64,000 nucleotides of DNA from Lepus europaeus (GCF_033115175.1 NC_084836.1:67170797-67234796); one strand, 5' to 3'. Shown: positions 1 to 16,837, counted from the stretch's first letter. A program made the numbers and translations. The notes: generated by a model from the sequence alone, not told the origin.

Positions 1-5384
<5,384 letters not shown>

Positions 5385-6059
5385 TTCGAGCGGTGTTCTT
5401 GGGAGCTGGACTCTGACTGGTCAAGTCTTTGGTCACTGGTGGGGGTGAAGCCAAAACTGAAAGACAAACATGCCCAAAGTCAGAGGAGGCAAACAGAAGG
5501 GGGCTTATTGCCTTGAGTTACTTTCACCAGTACCAATGCCCGATTCTTTTTCTTAAATGACACCCTATCAGACTCGCACATATATTCAGTCCAATCGCAT
5601 TAACAACATTTACAGCGCAGGATCTGTTGGAGTATACAGAAGGTGACTTTCCAATTTGCTTTTCAGAATGACAGGGTTTCTGTTGACTCTCTAAATGCCA
5701 ATGGTTCTCTCCACAGACACTAGTTCTAAAGAAACAGCTAAAGGCGCTCGAGTAGTCCTTCAGCAGAGTAAGTTGCAAAAACAATTCAGAAAATCCCTGG
5801 AAACCATGGGGGCAAATCCAAACACAAAACACAATCAGGGCAGAGGACTTCTTGCTTCCCTATCCGATAGCAGTTCACATTGAATGCTACAGAAAGCACG
5901 TGAATTTTCTTTGTGGTAGCAATTTCCAAAATAGAGACGTACCTCACATTACAAATTTCTAATTTTAATGGGTAGATGACACCCAATGATTTTATGAAGA
6001 TTTAGGTCAACAATCTCACTGAAAAAGGCATTATCTCAGATGCCTTCCATGCAGTGCGG

Positions 6060-6090
6060 GGGTGGGGGTGTGGGTGTGTGTGTGTGTGTT
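6060..6090. repeat. GT-rich microsatellite
   Basis: A G-rich stretch followed by about eight GT units in PCBP2 intron 1. Confidence 0.85.
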
Positions 6091-7080
6091 CCACGTTCCC
6101 CCTAGGGAAATGACTGAATACACAGTTCTTTCCTCCTATCCCTTCTCCCAACCCAATGTGATAGTTACTGAATGAAGAAATTGTCCTTGCTTCTGTTATG
6201 AACCTTATTACCACTCAAGTTTTTATTCAAGTCTAATAAGTCAAATCTCCTTCCCAAGGAAACAATCAAAAATTGGTTCTGCTAAAAGTTATCTATGTTG
6301 TTCATTGTTTTAAGCTACAGCTTAAAAATTCCTTTACTATCCAGGATGGTCCTTGCCCTCAGAAGTAGCTAGTTATGCATAGAGGTTTGTTTTTGGTTTT
6401 GCCTTTGCCTTCAACACCTCCTTAGCACGCTTAACCCCAAAAGCTTTCTTTAAAAAAGCAAGCCCCGTGTTCCACTCAATTATTTCCAATGACATTTTAA
6501 AGGTCCCTTCAAAACTCAACATCAATGATAACTCTCCTAGTCTTCTCCCTTCACAGAACCAGCCACTGATTTAATTTTGCTCCAACACAAAGCCCATATC
6601 CTGAATATTCTCAGAATTTACAGCAAACCTGTCCCCTGGCTACTTCAGAATATGATTCTAAGTGATTATATAAGTGCATCCCCACAGCACATCATTCTCT
6701 ATTTTCAGCATATAGTTAATTGCTGGCAAAATCCCAGAATCCAACACTTTCCACTCACGGAAAAACAATAGTGCTGGGGGAGGGGAGTGTTAGTTTATAA
6801 TGCCTCTCTTTTTAAAACAGGATCCGCTAAAAATGTGGCAGTTGGATTTCTTATCCTCGCTCAGACTTCCCAGCAAAAGCACTTTACCAACAGCCCCAGT
6901 GATGCAAGTTCGGAAGGGCAAGAAACAGAAACCCTAGTGGAAGTCATTACTTGAGGGGAGGCGCACAGCTGCATTTCTCAGGCTACACCATCTCTCGGTC
7001 GTCCTCCTCTCCGGCCTGGGTCAGGGAGTGAGCCCCGTTCCGGGAATCCGGCTGCGAATCCCGCAGGCCATCACCCCTCC

Positions 7081-7089
7081 TATAAATAG
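7081..7089 (+). promoter_or_regulatory. Consensus TATA box on the plus strand inside the island
   Basis: TATAAATAG follows CCTCC and precedes GC-rich DNA, antisense to PCBP2 intron 1. It has the form of a core promoter, but no transcript structure can be read downstream. Confidence 0.35.
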
Positions 7090-7724
7090 CTCGGCCCGGC
7101 TCTAGCAGGGGCAGGCATTTTGTCATTCCGAAAATCGTTACCCCGAGAGAACGTCCTCCGTAACTCGGCCCGTCCACCCTTCCTCAAACTCCGCGCCCCC
7201 CCGCCCCCCCGTCACTCGCGCATTTTTCCACTTAGAAAAAGCCCCCCCCACAAGAAAACAGAGGGAAAAAAAAATAAACGGTTCGGTCGGGGGGGGGCGC
7301 TGCGACCCAGGGGGAGGGGCCCGACGAGCGGCGCCTCCTCGTGTGGCTGCGCCAGCGCCTGACCCCCGCGGGGAGCCGCGCTCACCCGCCCGGCCAGCAG
7401 GCCGGCCATCGCCTCCCCCAACCCCCCTCACCCAACAAATCCACCGCCGCCCCCCCTACCGCGCGCGCGCCCTCCTCCACTCCTGCGCAGCCGCCACCGG
7501 GACAGGGCGGGGGGAGGGGGGCGGCCTTGCGCGAGGCCTACTAGGCCGCGCCGGAGCCAGGGCCTCGCGTGAATGGCCGGCCGGGCAGCCTGAGGTAGCA
7601 GGCGCTCACGCGGGGCTACGAGAGGCCGCGGCTCGTGACCAGGGACCGGAGCCCGCTAAGATACACAGCCTTGAGCGGAAAGAGGAGCTGGAGCCGGGCA
7701 CGGAGGGAGAATTTTGAAGCTTAC

Positions 7725-8010
7725 CTGCAGGCGCGAGGCGACTGAGGGGGAAAGGGGGAGCGGGCGGGAAGGGGAAGGGCGGGAGGCCGGGGGCGGAACA
7801 ATAGGGGCGGGCGGGAAGGCGAGGGGGGCCCCGCGGGCGGGCGGAGGAGGAAGGGGGGGGTGGAGGAGGAGGAGGAGGAAGGGGGAAAGAGACCCCGGGG
7901 CGGGTGGAGGGCGGCGGAGGGCGGGCGGGCGGGCGGAGGGCGGGCGGGCGGGAGAGGGCGCAGGCTGCGGCTGCTCCGGCTGCTGCCTCTGCTGGTCTGG
8001 GAGGGGGACG
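7725..8010 (-). other. PCBP2: Probable noncoding exon 1 of PCBP2
   Basis: On the minus strand a strong donor, CTGCAG|GTAAGC, ends an exon at 7725. Upstream is very C-rich sequence with many CCCGCCC and CTCC blocks, as expected of a housekeeping 5'UTR. The next acceptor that makes sense is that of exon 2 at 5456. The 5' end, around 8,000, is a guess. There is no useful ATG that connects in frame to exon 2. Confidence 0.65.
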
Positions 8011-8289
8011 GGGCGGAGCGGCCCGCTTTCAACCCCGCGCACCCTCCGACCCCGGAAGCACTAACCGCCCCGGGGACCGGCGAGGCGAACGCGTCGTCCG
8101 GACCTTCCCCACGCAAGGCGAACGGCCTCCGGACAGCCTAGAGCGGCTCCTGGGGCCGGCTCGGCACCAGTGAGATGATGGCTGAGGGCAAATGGCGAAG
8201 TGTGGGGTAGAGCGGTGGCTTGGGGGCGGGGAGGAAGCAGTGGCCCCTAGCGGGCTGTCTGGAAAGCGCAAGCTAAGGCGCGGAGGGAG

Positions 8290-8754
8290 CCAGCAGTAGC
8301 CACGGATCAGTAGCCATGGATCAGGAGCAGAGGAGGAGAAAGGGAATGTGGGGAGAGAATTAGAAGAGGTGTGGAAAACCCAGTAGTCTGTACTAATACT
8401 CAAAAAAAGAATGGGGAAAAAAAGGTGACTTGCTACAGTGGAGGCTACTATTACACTAACTCCTAACTCTGAAAATGTGGTAAAGAACTAAGATTTTACC
8501 TTATGTTGAAATCGATAAGGGAAACCTCCTTTGTAAAGAGTTCAGTCTACTGAATATAGAAGGAGTGAGTTAGAAAATCACCATTCTGCAATCCAGGGTG
8601 ATATAGCAATTAATTCAGGCAAGTGTTATCAATCATTACAATTTCCAGAAAAGCACTGTTAGGGCACAGGATATCATAACGTCAAATATCACCACACAGA
8701 TTATTTCCAAATTGCGCAATTTGGAGAGTAACAAAACAAAACAAAAAAACAGCT
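8290..8754. other. Unique sequence upstream of PCBP2
   Basis: No gene or nameable repeat seen. Confidence 0.5.
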
Positions 8755-9012
8755 GGGGCCAGCGCTGTGGCGAGACAGGTAAAGCTGGTAACCTGTGTGG
8801 GCTTTGGTTCCAGCCTGGCTGCTCCACTTCTGGCCTGGGACCTGGCACCCGTGTGGGAAACCAGGAAGAAGCTCCCGTTCCCAGCTTCAGGCTGCTGCCA
8901 TTTGGGGAATGAACCAGTGGATAGAAGACCTCTCTCTCTCTCTCTCTCTCCCTCCCTCTCTCTCTCCCTCTATCTGTCTCCCTCGGATGCTCTACCTTTC
9001 AAATAAATAACA
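8755..9012 (+). repeat. C-SINE type A with long CT run
   Basis: Head 'ggggccagcgctgtggcgag'; a CT-rich microsatellite spans about 8,932-8,975. Confidence 0.88.
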
Positions 9013-9604
9013 ATGAAGTCTTTCAAAAATTGAAAAACAACTAAGAACCGAAGAGATATGGCAGTCACCACCTTCCCTAAGGAAAGTGACCAAACGTTGC
9101 TGGCTAGGACGATTGCATGGTCTTGAACCAGGAGTGCACAGCATCATCTGTTAAGTGTTCTTGCCAAAAGTGTTTAACCTTAACCTAAGCAAGCCTTCAG
9201 CTCTGATTTGTAATTTACAGGAAATTCACAGAGGCTAAAGGAACCAGTTAAACACTGAGGCTAGGAGATACCTGCAAACTCAGAGTGTGGCGCTTTCCAC
9301 AAGACCACCAGCCTGGTCTCTCCGAAAACCTATGGGATATAATAAAGGAACAGACAGGCAAGGAGGAAGAAAGACAGTTTTAAGGCAGGAAAAAACAAAT
9401 ATAATGTTTAAATCTTGCTTGGATCTGGGCACAGTTGAGAAAATTCAAACATGAATAATAGATCACTGAGGGAGCATCAGTGATGTTTTTAAGTGTTATA
9501 ATGGAGCTGTGATTATATAGAGAAATGCATTTGAGGTGGTACTTGATGAAATATGTAAGGGTAAAGGTAATGATGTATGCAACAGATTTTCAGTGGTTCA
9601 CACA
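9013..9604. other. Intergenic, no clear feature
   Basis: AT-rich sequence; the right part may be a decayed LINE 3' region, not certain. Confidence 0.4.
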
Positions 9605-9937
9605 GGGCCTGCACTGTGGCATAGTGGGCTAAGCTTCTGCCTGCAGTGCCAGCATCCTACATGGGTGCCAGTTTGAGTCCCGGCTGCTCCACTTCTGATC
9701 CAGCTCTGTGCTATGGCCTGGGAAAGCAGCAGAAGATGGCCCAAGTCCTTGGGCCTCTGCACCCCTGTGGGAGACCTGGAAGAAGCTCCTGGCTCCTGGC
9801 TTTGGATCAGCCCAGCTGCAGCCATTGTGGCCATTTGGGGAGTGAACCAGTGCATGGAAAACCTTTCTCTCTTTCTCTCCTTCTCTCTGTCTGTACCTCT
9901 ACCTCTCAAATAAGTAAATAAAATCTGTAAATAAAAA
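9605..9937 (+). repeat. C-SINE type A
   Basis: Complete element with CT-rich zone and 'tctcaaataagtaaataaaa' tail. Confidence 0.88.
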
Positions 9938-10195
9938 AAGCCTCACATAGGTATATTGATAAGGCAAATAGGGCAATGTATTAGCACATTGTTTGAGTAT
10001 AGGTGAGATGTGTATGGTTGATTGTTGTTCTGTTCTTTAAACTTTTTAAATTTTCATTAAAAATTGGAAGAAATATGATATGGAAATGAACAAGACAGGC
10101 ACTGTAATTATTGAAGCAAATGATGGGAATATAAGACGTCATGAAACGATTTTCTCTACCCATGTATGAAACTGGAAATGTCCACATTAAAACTT

Positions 10196-10521
10196 TTTTT
10201 AAAAAGACTTATTTTATTTATTTGAAAGACAGAGTTACAGAGAAAGGTAGAGCCAGAGGGAGAGAGAGTTCTTCCATCTGCTGGTTCACTCCCCAGATGA
10301 CTACAATGGCCAGAGCTGAGCTGATCCGAAGACCAGGAGCTTCTTCCAGGTCTCCCACACAGGTGCAGGGGCCCAAGGAGTTGAGCCATCTTCTACTGCT
10401 TTCCCATAGCAGAGAGCTGGATCAGAAGTAGAGCAGCCAGGACTCGAATTGGCACCCATATAAGATGCTGTGGCGATACCGCAGGCTGGGGCTTTAACCT
10501 CTGTGCCACAGCGCCGGCCCC
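10196..10521 (-). repeat. C-SINE type A
   Basis: Full inverted copy ending 'gccacagcgccggcccc'. Confidence 0.9.
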
Positions 10522-10522
10522 A

Positions 10523-10690
10523 AAACTTTTTAAAAATGTTCACTTATGTATCTACAACCTGAAAGACAGAGTGACAAAGAGAAGGATGTTCCATCTACTT
10601 GTTCACCCCTCAAATACCCAAAGCAGCAAGAGCTGAGCCAGGCCTCTCTGTAACTCTGCCTTTCAAATAAAATAAATAAATATTTAAAAA
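10523..10690. repeat. Rearranged C-SINE pieces
   Basis: An inverted tail and middle joined to a forward tail ('ctgcctttcaaataaaataa'). Confidence 0.6.
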
Positions 10691-10701
10691 AGAAAGACCA
10701 A

Positions 10702-11018
10702 GGGGCCAGCACCATGGCTCACTTGGTTAATCTTCTGCCTGCGGCACCGGCATCCCATATGGGTGCCAGGTTCTAGTCCTGGTTGCTCCTCTTCCAGTCC
10801 AGCTCTTTGCTGTGGCCCGGGAGGGCAGTGGAGGATGGCCCAAGTCCTTGGGCCCCTGCACCTACGTGGGAGACCAGGAGGAGGCACCTGGCTCCTGGCT
10901 TCAGATTGGCTCAGCGCCGGCCGTAGCAGCCATTTGGGGAGTGAACCAACAGAAGGAAGACCTTTCTGTCTCTCTCTCTCTCACTGTCTATAACTCTACC
11001 TGTCAAATAAAAAAAAGA
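10702..11018 (+). repeat. C-SINE type A
   Basis: Flanked by duplicated 'aaagaaagacca' on both sides. Confidence 0.88.
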
Positions 11019-11075
11019 AAAAAGAAAGACCAGAGAGGAACTCAGGCAGGGAGTAAGACAAAATAAAGAGAAGGA

Positions 11076-11374
11076 TGGGGCCAGCACTGTGGCACAGTGG
11101 GTTAAAGCCCTGACCTGTAATGCCTGCATCCCATTTGGGCGCCGATTCAAGTCCTGGCTGCTCTATTTCCAATCCAGCTCCCTGCTAATGCACCTGGGAA
11201 AGCAGTAGAGGATGGCCCAAGTCCTGGGGCCCCTGCACCCACGTGGGAGACCTGGAGGAAGCTCCTGGCTTCAGTTCAAGTCGTTGCGGCCATCTGGGGA
11301 GTGAAGAAAGACCTCTCTATCTCAACCTCTCTCTGTAACTCTCTTTCAAATAAATAAAATAAATCTTTTTTAAA
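11076..11374 (+). repeat. C-SINE type A with perfect 15-bp target duplication
   Basis: aaataaagagaagga occurs at 11061-11075 and 11375-11389. Confidence 0.9.
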
Positions 11375-11487
11375 AAATAAAGAGAAGGAAATTGAAAGCA
11401 ACTGCAAATACTGTGTTTATTGAGCCTTATTCACTGGGTAGCCCCAATCAGTGGACCCATCTGAAGAGAGCTCCCTTAGATGGACAG

Positions 11488-11833
11488 TAGGGCATGAGGG
11501 GCAGATGTTTGGCATGGCAGTTGAAACGCTGCTTGGACCATCTGTATCCTACATCAGAGTGCCTGGATTCAATGCCCACCTCTGGCTCCTGACTCCAGCT
11601 TCCTACGAACGCAGACCTTGGGAGGCAGCAGTGTTAGCTCAAGTACTTAGGTCCCTGCCACCCACCTTGAACACCCAGACTGAATTCCCAGTTCCTGGCT
11701 TTGGACCGGTCCAGCACTAGCTGTTGTAGGCATTTCAGGAGTGAACCATTGAGTGGGAGATTCTCTCTCTCTCTCCTCACTGTCCTCTCCTCTCCTCTCC
11801 CTGCCCCTCCCTTACTCTGCCTTTCAAATAAAT

Positions 11834-11863
<30 letters not shown>
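11488..11863 (+). repeat. C-SINE type C
   Basis: 'gtttggcatggcagttgaaa' head, 'tgtaggcatttcaggagtga' and AAATAA tail. Confidence 0.75.
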
Positions 11864-11864
<1 letters not shown>

Positions 11865-11867
11865 GTG

Positions 11868-12224
11868 GCCAGCACTGTGGCTCAACAGGCTAATCCTCCG
11901 CCTAGCGGCGCTGGCACACCGGGTTCTAGTCCCGATTGGGGCACCGGATTCTATCCCGGTTGCCCCTCTTCCAGGCCAGCTCTCTGCTATGGCCAGGGAG
12001 TACAGTGGAGGATGGCCCAAGTGCTTGGGCCCTGCACCCCATGGGAGACCAGGATAAGCACCTGGTTCCTGCCATTGGATCAGCATGGTGTGCTGGCTGC
12101 AGCGCGCCGGCCACAGCGCGCCGGCCGCGGTGGTCATTGGAGGGTGAACCAACGGCAAAGGAAGACCTTTCTCTCTGTCTCTCTCTCTCTCACTGTCCAC
12201 TCTGCCTGTCAAAAAAAAAAAAAA
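11868..12224 (+). repeat. C-SINE type B (young)
   Basis: 'ctcaacaggctaatcctccg' head and 'tgcctgtc' plus A-run tail. Confidence 0.9.
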
Positions 12225-12261
12225 AGTAAGCAAACAAAAGAGCAGGCTTTAACCATGAGGG

Positions 12262-12566
12262 CAGGGCTGATGGTCAATATTCTGCAGTTATAGGGCAGAC
12301 TGCCAGCCCTCCAGTTAGGATGCCCGCCTCTCCTATCCGAGTGCCTGGGTTTACTGCCTGCCTCTGCTCCTGATTCCAGCTTCCTGCTCATGCAGACCCT
12401 GGCAGGCAGCAGGTGACGGCTTACGCGGCTGGTGTCTGTCACACACCCATATGGGAGACCTGCACTGAGTTCCTAGCTCCCAACTTCAGCCCAAGTTGGG
12501 ACCGTTGTGGGCGTTTGGGGAGCGATCCAGTTGGATGGAAGCTGTGTCTATCAAATTTTAAAAAAA
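12262..12566 (+). repeat. C-SINE type C
   Basis: 'tccgagtgcctgggtttact' and 'gggcgtttggggagcgatcc'. Confidence 0.7.
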
Positions 12567-12744
12567 GGTTTTGCAGTTGGATCACTTGTACCCCCTGGGC
12601 TCTTGAGAATTGGGGTGAAAGTAAGTGGCTATTCATGAAATCATCTCTAATGCGAGGTACAAAACAAAGATCAAATAGCTCTACTGGAGTGGGAGCTGGC
12701 CAATAATTACAGCTAGCTTTCAAAGAGAAAGATGGAATATATCT

Positions 12745-13047
12745 GAGGCCTACCTCGTGGCCGCCTGTGACTCTGGCATCCCATTTGGGCACCAGTTTGT
12801 GTCCTGGCTGATCCAGCTCCCTGCTAATGTGCCTGGGAAAGCAGCGGAGAATGGCTGGAGTGCTTGGGCCCCTGCACCCACGTGGGAGACCTGGAGGAAG
12901 CTCCTGGTTTCGGCCTTGCCCAGCCCCAGCTGTTGCAGCTATTTGGGGCGTGAACCAGCAAATGGAAGCTCTGGCTCTCTCTGCCTCTCCCTCTCTCTCT
13001 GTAACTCTGCCTTTCAAATAAATAAATCTTTAAAAAAATAAAATAAA
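12745..13047 (+). repeat. C-SINE type A, head truncated
   Basis: 'gtgactctggcatcccattt' onward, AAATAA tail. Confidence 0.85.
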
Positions 13048-13123
13048 AGCTGGCATATATTTAATAGGAATACTTGATAGTTTTATGAATCAAATTTTTC
13101 TCAGAAGTCAAGAGAGTGCACTT

Positions 13124-13437
13124 GGGGCTGGCAGTGTGGCACAGCAGGGTAAACCGCTGTTTGTGATGCCAGCATGGGGTGACCATTTGAGTCCGGGCGG
13201 CTTCACTTCCAATCCAGCTCCCTGTTAATGTGCCTGAGAAAGCAGTGAGAAATGGCCTGGGTGCTTGGGCTCCTGCAGCCACGTGGGAAGCACAAATGGA
13301 GTTCTGAGCTCCTGGCTTCACCCTAGACCAGCCCCAGCTGTTGTGGTCATTTTGGGAATAAACAAGTGGATGGGAGATTTCTCTGTCTCTCTCTCTCTGT
13401 CGCTCTGCCTTTCAAATAGATAAATCTTTTTAAAAGA
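13124..13437 (+). repeat. C-SINE type A
   Basis: 'ggggctggcagtgtggcaca' head, tail 'aaatagataaatcttttt'. Confidence 0.88.
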
Positions 13438-13584
13438 CACAGAGAGAGAGAATGTGAAGTTCCCTAGGGCCACACAGCAACTTCAGATACGGAGATGATT
13501 CCAACAAAGCAACAAACTAAACAAAGATTCATCCCCTTACTCACAGTCCTTGAAGCCACAATAGCAGCTCATGATCTTATAAAA

Positions 13585-14224
13585 ACATTTCTAATTTCTA
13601 TTTATTAGACACAGAGATCTCATATACTGGTTTACTCTCAAAATGCCTACAACAGCCAAGGCTGGGCCAGGCCAAAACCTTGATTCAGGAACTCAATCCA
13701 GGTCTCCCACACGGGTGGCAGGGATCCAAGCATTTAAGCCACCACCTGCTGCCTCCTATGGTCTTCATTTGTGGGAAGCTGAAATCAGGAGTTGGAACCA
13801 GGACATGAACTGAGGGCCTCCCCTATGGGATACAGGCATCTTTTTTAAAAAAAAAAAATTATTTATTTATTTGAAAGAGTTACACAGAGAGAGGAGAGGC
13901 AGAGAGAGAGAGAGAGAGAAAGAGAGAGAGTCTTCCATTTGCCAGTTCATTCCCCAGATGGCCACAATGGTCGGAGCTGGACTGATCTGAAGTCAGGAGC
14001 CAGAAGCTTCTTCCAGGTCTCCTATGCAGGTGCAGGGCCCCAAGGACTTGGGCCACCTTCTACTACTGTCCCAGGCAGAGAGCTGGATATGAAGTGGAGC
14101 AGCCAGGTCTCGAACCAGTGCCCATATGGGATGCTGGCACTGCAGGCGGTGGCTTTACCCGCTACGCCACAGTGCCTACCTCTGGATACAAGCATCTGAA
14201 CCACTAGGCCAAACACCTACTCCT
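13585..14224 (-). repeat. C-SINE type C split by a nested insertion
   Basis: Left part 13585-13840, right part 14184-14224. The break carries a 13-bp target duplication. Confidence 0.75.
13841..14183 (-). repeat. C-SINE type A nested in a type C copy
   Basis: Inserted with ggatacaggcatc (13828-13840) repeated as ggatacaagcatc (14184-14196). Confidence 0.9.
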
Positions 14225-14299
14225 CAACTTGTAATTTTAGCTCTCTTGGGTTTCCTATCCTTTCCCATTCTCATTTAAATGGAAATCTTGCTATATTTG

Positions 14300-14571
14300 T
14301 TTCTAAAAAAATTTTTTTTATTACAGAGAGAGAGAGCACTCCCATCTGCTGCTTCACTCCTTGAATGCTCTCAACGCTCAGGACTGGGCCAGGCTGAAGC
14401 TGAGAGAGAGCCACAAATGCAATCCAGTCACCATTATCTGTTGCCTGCCAGGGGCCACATTAGCAGGGAGCTGGAATCAGGAGTCGAGCCAAAACTTCAA
14501 ACCAGGTACTTCAGTGCGGGATATAGGTATCCTCACTGGCTTCTTAACCACTAAACCAAATACCTGCCTCC
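14300..14571 (-). repeat. C-SINE type C
   Basis: Inverted copy, ends 'aaccactaaaccaaatacct'. Confidence 0.7.
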
Positions 14572-14864
14572 TAAATTATTTATTTATATATTTTTTGGTA
14601 GGCAGACAGAGCGCATTCCCATCTACTGACTCACAGGCCAAATGCCCACCATATCTGGGACTGGACCCAGCCAAAGTAAGGGACTGGGAACCCAATCCAG
14701 GTCTCCCACGTGGTGACACACACCAGCTATCAGCAGTCACCTCCTATATCAGCAGGAAGCCACAGTCAGGAGCCAGCCTGGGTATCAAACCCAAAGGCAC
14801 CCCAGTATGGGATGCAGGCCTCCCAACCAGTGTCCCAACCATCAGGCCAAGGGCCCACCCCTAT
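14572..14864 (-). repeat. C-SINE type C
   Basis: Second inverted copy directly adjacent, ends 'caggccaagggcccacccct'. Confidence 0.75.
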
Positions 14865-15305
14865 AATTCGTTTGCAGTAAGAAGAGTGTGTCACAGTCCC
14901 AGATGCTGTTAACAGACACAAGATGGTGAAGGCAGAAGATAAAAAACACTTGAGGAGCACCATCTTTGGCGATGTATACTGATATGCAAGGCAGAGGATG
15001 GAAACCCAACACGCTCAGGAGCCAAGCAAGGAATGTGATTGGAAGAAGCTGGCCAACAAAAAGACTATCACTGTTGAAAGGACTATGGGAAACCTAGAGA
15101 GTACAAAACCCATTTACAAGGAGGGACCACGACCCAAGGCCAGAATTTCTGCCTCCAGGAATATGAGCCGTCTTTTGCTGGAGTTTCTTCTTGGAATCTG
15201 AATCTTCATTGAAAGTGCCTGAAACTTAGTAAAGAGAATAGGCCCGCAAAAAAAAAAGTCTCCGAGCCAGAAATAGCCATGGACGACTGATTTATCAAAC
15301 TCTGG
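14865..15305 (+). other. Unidentified transcript-like segment with internal A10
   Basis: A 67-codon frame at 14998-15201 and an A10 run at about 15,250 give a processed-transcript look, but I do not recognise the protein and upstream frames have stops. Confidence 0.2.
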
Positions 15306-15309
15306 CAAA

Positions 15310-15374
15310 GATATAGATATAGATATAGATATAGATATAGATATAGATATAGATATAGATATATAGATATATAT
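15310..15374. repeat. (GATATA)n hexanucleotide microsatellite
   Basis: About ten nearly perfect units. Confidence 0.95.
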
Positions 15375-15471
15375 TATGCCAAAATGTTCTCTGCGGTACT
15401 GAAGTTTGTACCAATACTGAAAACAATCTGAAATTCCAGCAATAAAATTGGTTGAATAAATTTACTGTCGT

Positions 15472-15790
15472 AAAAAAAATTTATTTGAAAGGCAGCGTTA
15501 CAGAGAGGCAGAGGCAGAGAGAGAGAAAGAGGTCTTCCATCCGCTGGTTCACTCCCCAAACGGCTGCAAAGGCCAGAGCTGGACCAATCCAAAGCCGGGA
15601 GCCAGGAGCTTCTTCTAGGTCTCCCAGGCAGGTGCAGGAGCCTAAGGACTTGGGCCACTGTCTACTGCTTTCCCAGGCCATAGCAGAGAGCTGGATACAA
15701 AGTGGAGCAGCCAGGACTCAAACCAGTGCCTATATGGGATCCCGGCACTGCAGTCAGCAGCTTTACCCGCTACGCCACAGAGCTGACCCC
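15472..15790 (-). repeat. C-SINE type A
   Basis: Full inverted copy. Confidence 0.9.
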
Positions 15791-15811
15791 TAAATTTACT
15801 GTTAAAAGAAT

Positions 15812-16126
15812 TGTAGCACTGGAACTGTGGTATAGTGGGTTAAGTTGCTACCTGCAGTGCCACTAGCGTCTCACATGGACTCCAATTTGAGTCCTGGCTG
15901 CTCCCCTTCTGATCCAGCCCCGTGCTAATGCACCTGGGAAAGCAGTGGGAGGAGGCCGACGTGGGAGACCTAAAAGAAGCTCCTGGCTCCTAGCTTTGGA
16001 ATGGTCCAGCTCTAGATGTTGTGCCATGTGGAGAGTGAACCAGCAGATAGATTTCTCTCTCTCTCTGTCACTACCCCATATCCCATAACTCTGCTTTTCA
16101 AATAAATAAAATAAATATTTTAAAAA
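15812..16126 (+). repeat. C-SINE type A
   Basis: Full copy with 'aaataaataaaataaatatt' tail. Confidence 0.85.
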
Positions 16127-16138
16127 TTTTATATGATT

Positions 16139-16461
16139 GGCCGGCGCCGTGGCTTAACAGGCTAATCCTCCGCCTTGCGGCGCCAGCACACCGGGTTCTA
16201 GTCCCGGTTGGGGCGCCGGATTCTATCCCTGTTGCCCCTCTTCCACGCCAGCTCTCTGCTATGGCCCGCGAAGGCAGTGGAGGATGGCCCAAGTCCTTGG
16301 GCCCTACACCCGCATGGGAGACCAGGAGAAGCACCTGGCTCCTGGCTTCGGATCAGCACAATGCGCCGGCCGCAGCGGCCATTGGAGGGTGAACCAACGG
16401 CAAAAAGGAAGACCTTTCTCTCTCTCTCCCTCACTATCCACTCTGCTTGTCAAAAAAAAAA
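16139..16461 (+). repeat. C-SINE type B (young), first of a tandem pair
   Basis: Flanked by tttatatgatt on both sides. Confidence 0.92.
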
Positions 16462-16472
16462 TTTATATGATT

Positions 16473-16808
16473 AAGCCGGTGCCGTGGCTTAACAGGCTAA
16501 TCCTCTGCCTTGTGGTGCCAGCACACCGGGTTCTAGTCCCGGTTAGGGCGCTGGATTCTATCCCGGTGGCCCCTCTTCCAGGCCAGCTCTCTGCTATGGC
16601 CCGGGAAGGCAGTGGAGGATGGCCCAAGTCCTTGGGCCCTACACCCGCATGGGAGACCAGGAGAAGCACCTGGCTCCTGGCTTCGGATCAGCGCGATGAG
16701 CCGGCTGCAGCGGCCATTGGAGGGTGAACCAACGGCAAAAAGGAAGACCTTTCTCTCTGTCTCTCTCTCTCACGATCCACTCTGCCTGTCAAAAAAAAAA
16801 AAATTTTT
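16473..16808 (+). repeat. C-SINE type B (young), second of a tandem pair
   Basis: Same orientation as the first; tttatatgatt recurs after it. Confidence 0.92.
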
Positions 16809-16837
16809 TTTTATATGATTTATAAACATACACACAC

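Larger units (their letters stand above)
7010..8290. promoter_or_regulatory. CpG island at the PCBP2 5' end
   Basis: About 1.3 kb of GC-rich, CpG-dense DNA, sharply different from the AT-rich flanks. It includes repeated GGGCGG or CCGCCC boxes between 7,740 and 7,960 and spans the proposed exon 1 and start of intron 1. The long open frames here are artefacts of GC content. No TATA box is obvious just upstream of exon 1, which fits a dispersed CpG promoter. Confidence 0.85.

Noticed and set aside
7138-8173. Several overlapping open frames of 60-130 codons
   Set aside because: GC-rich CpG island with few stops in any frame; composition is low-complexity Arg/Gly/Pro and no family resemblance.
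15310-15374. Regularly spaced short repeat that could suggest an array
   Set aside because: Six-base units without spacers; a simple microsatellite, not CRISPR, and the genome is mammalian.
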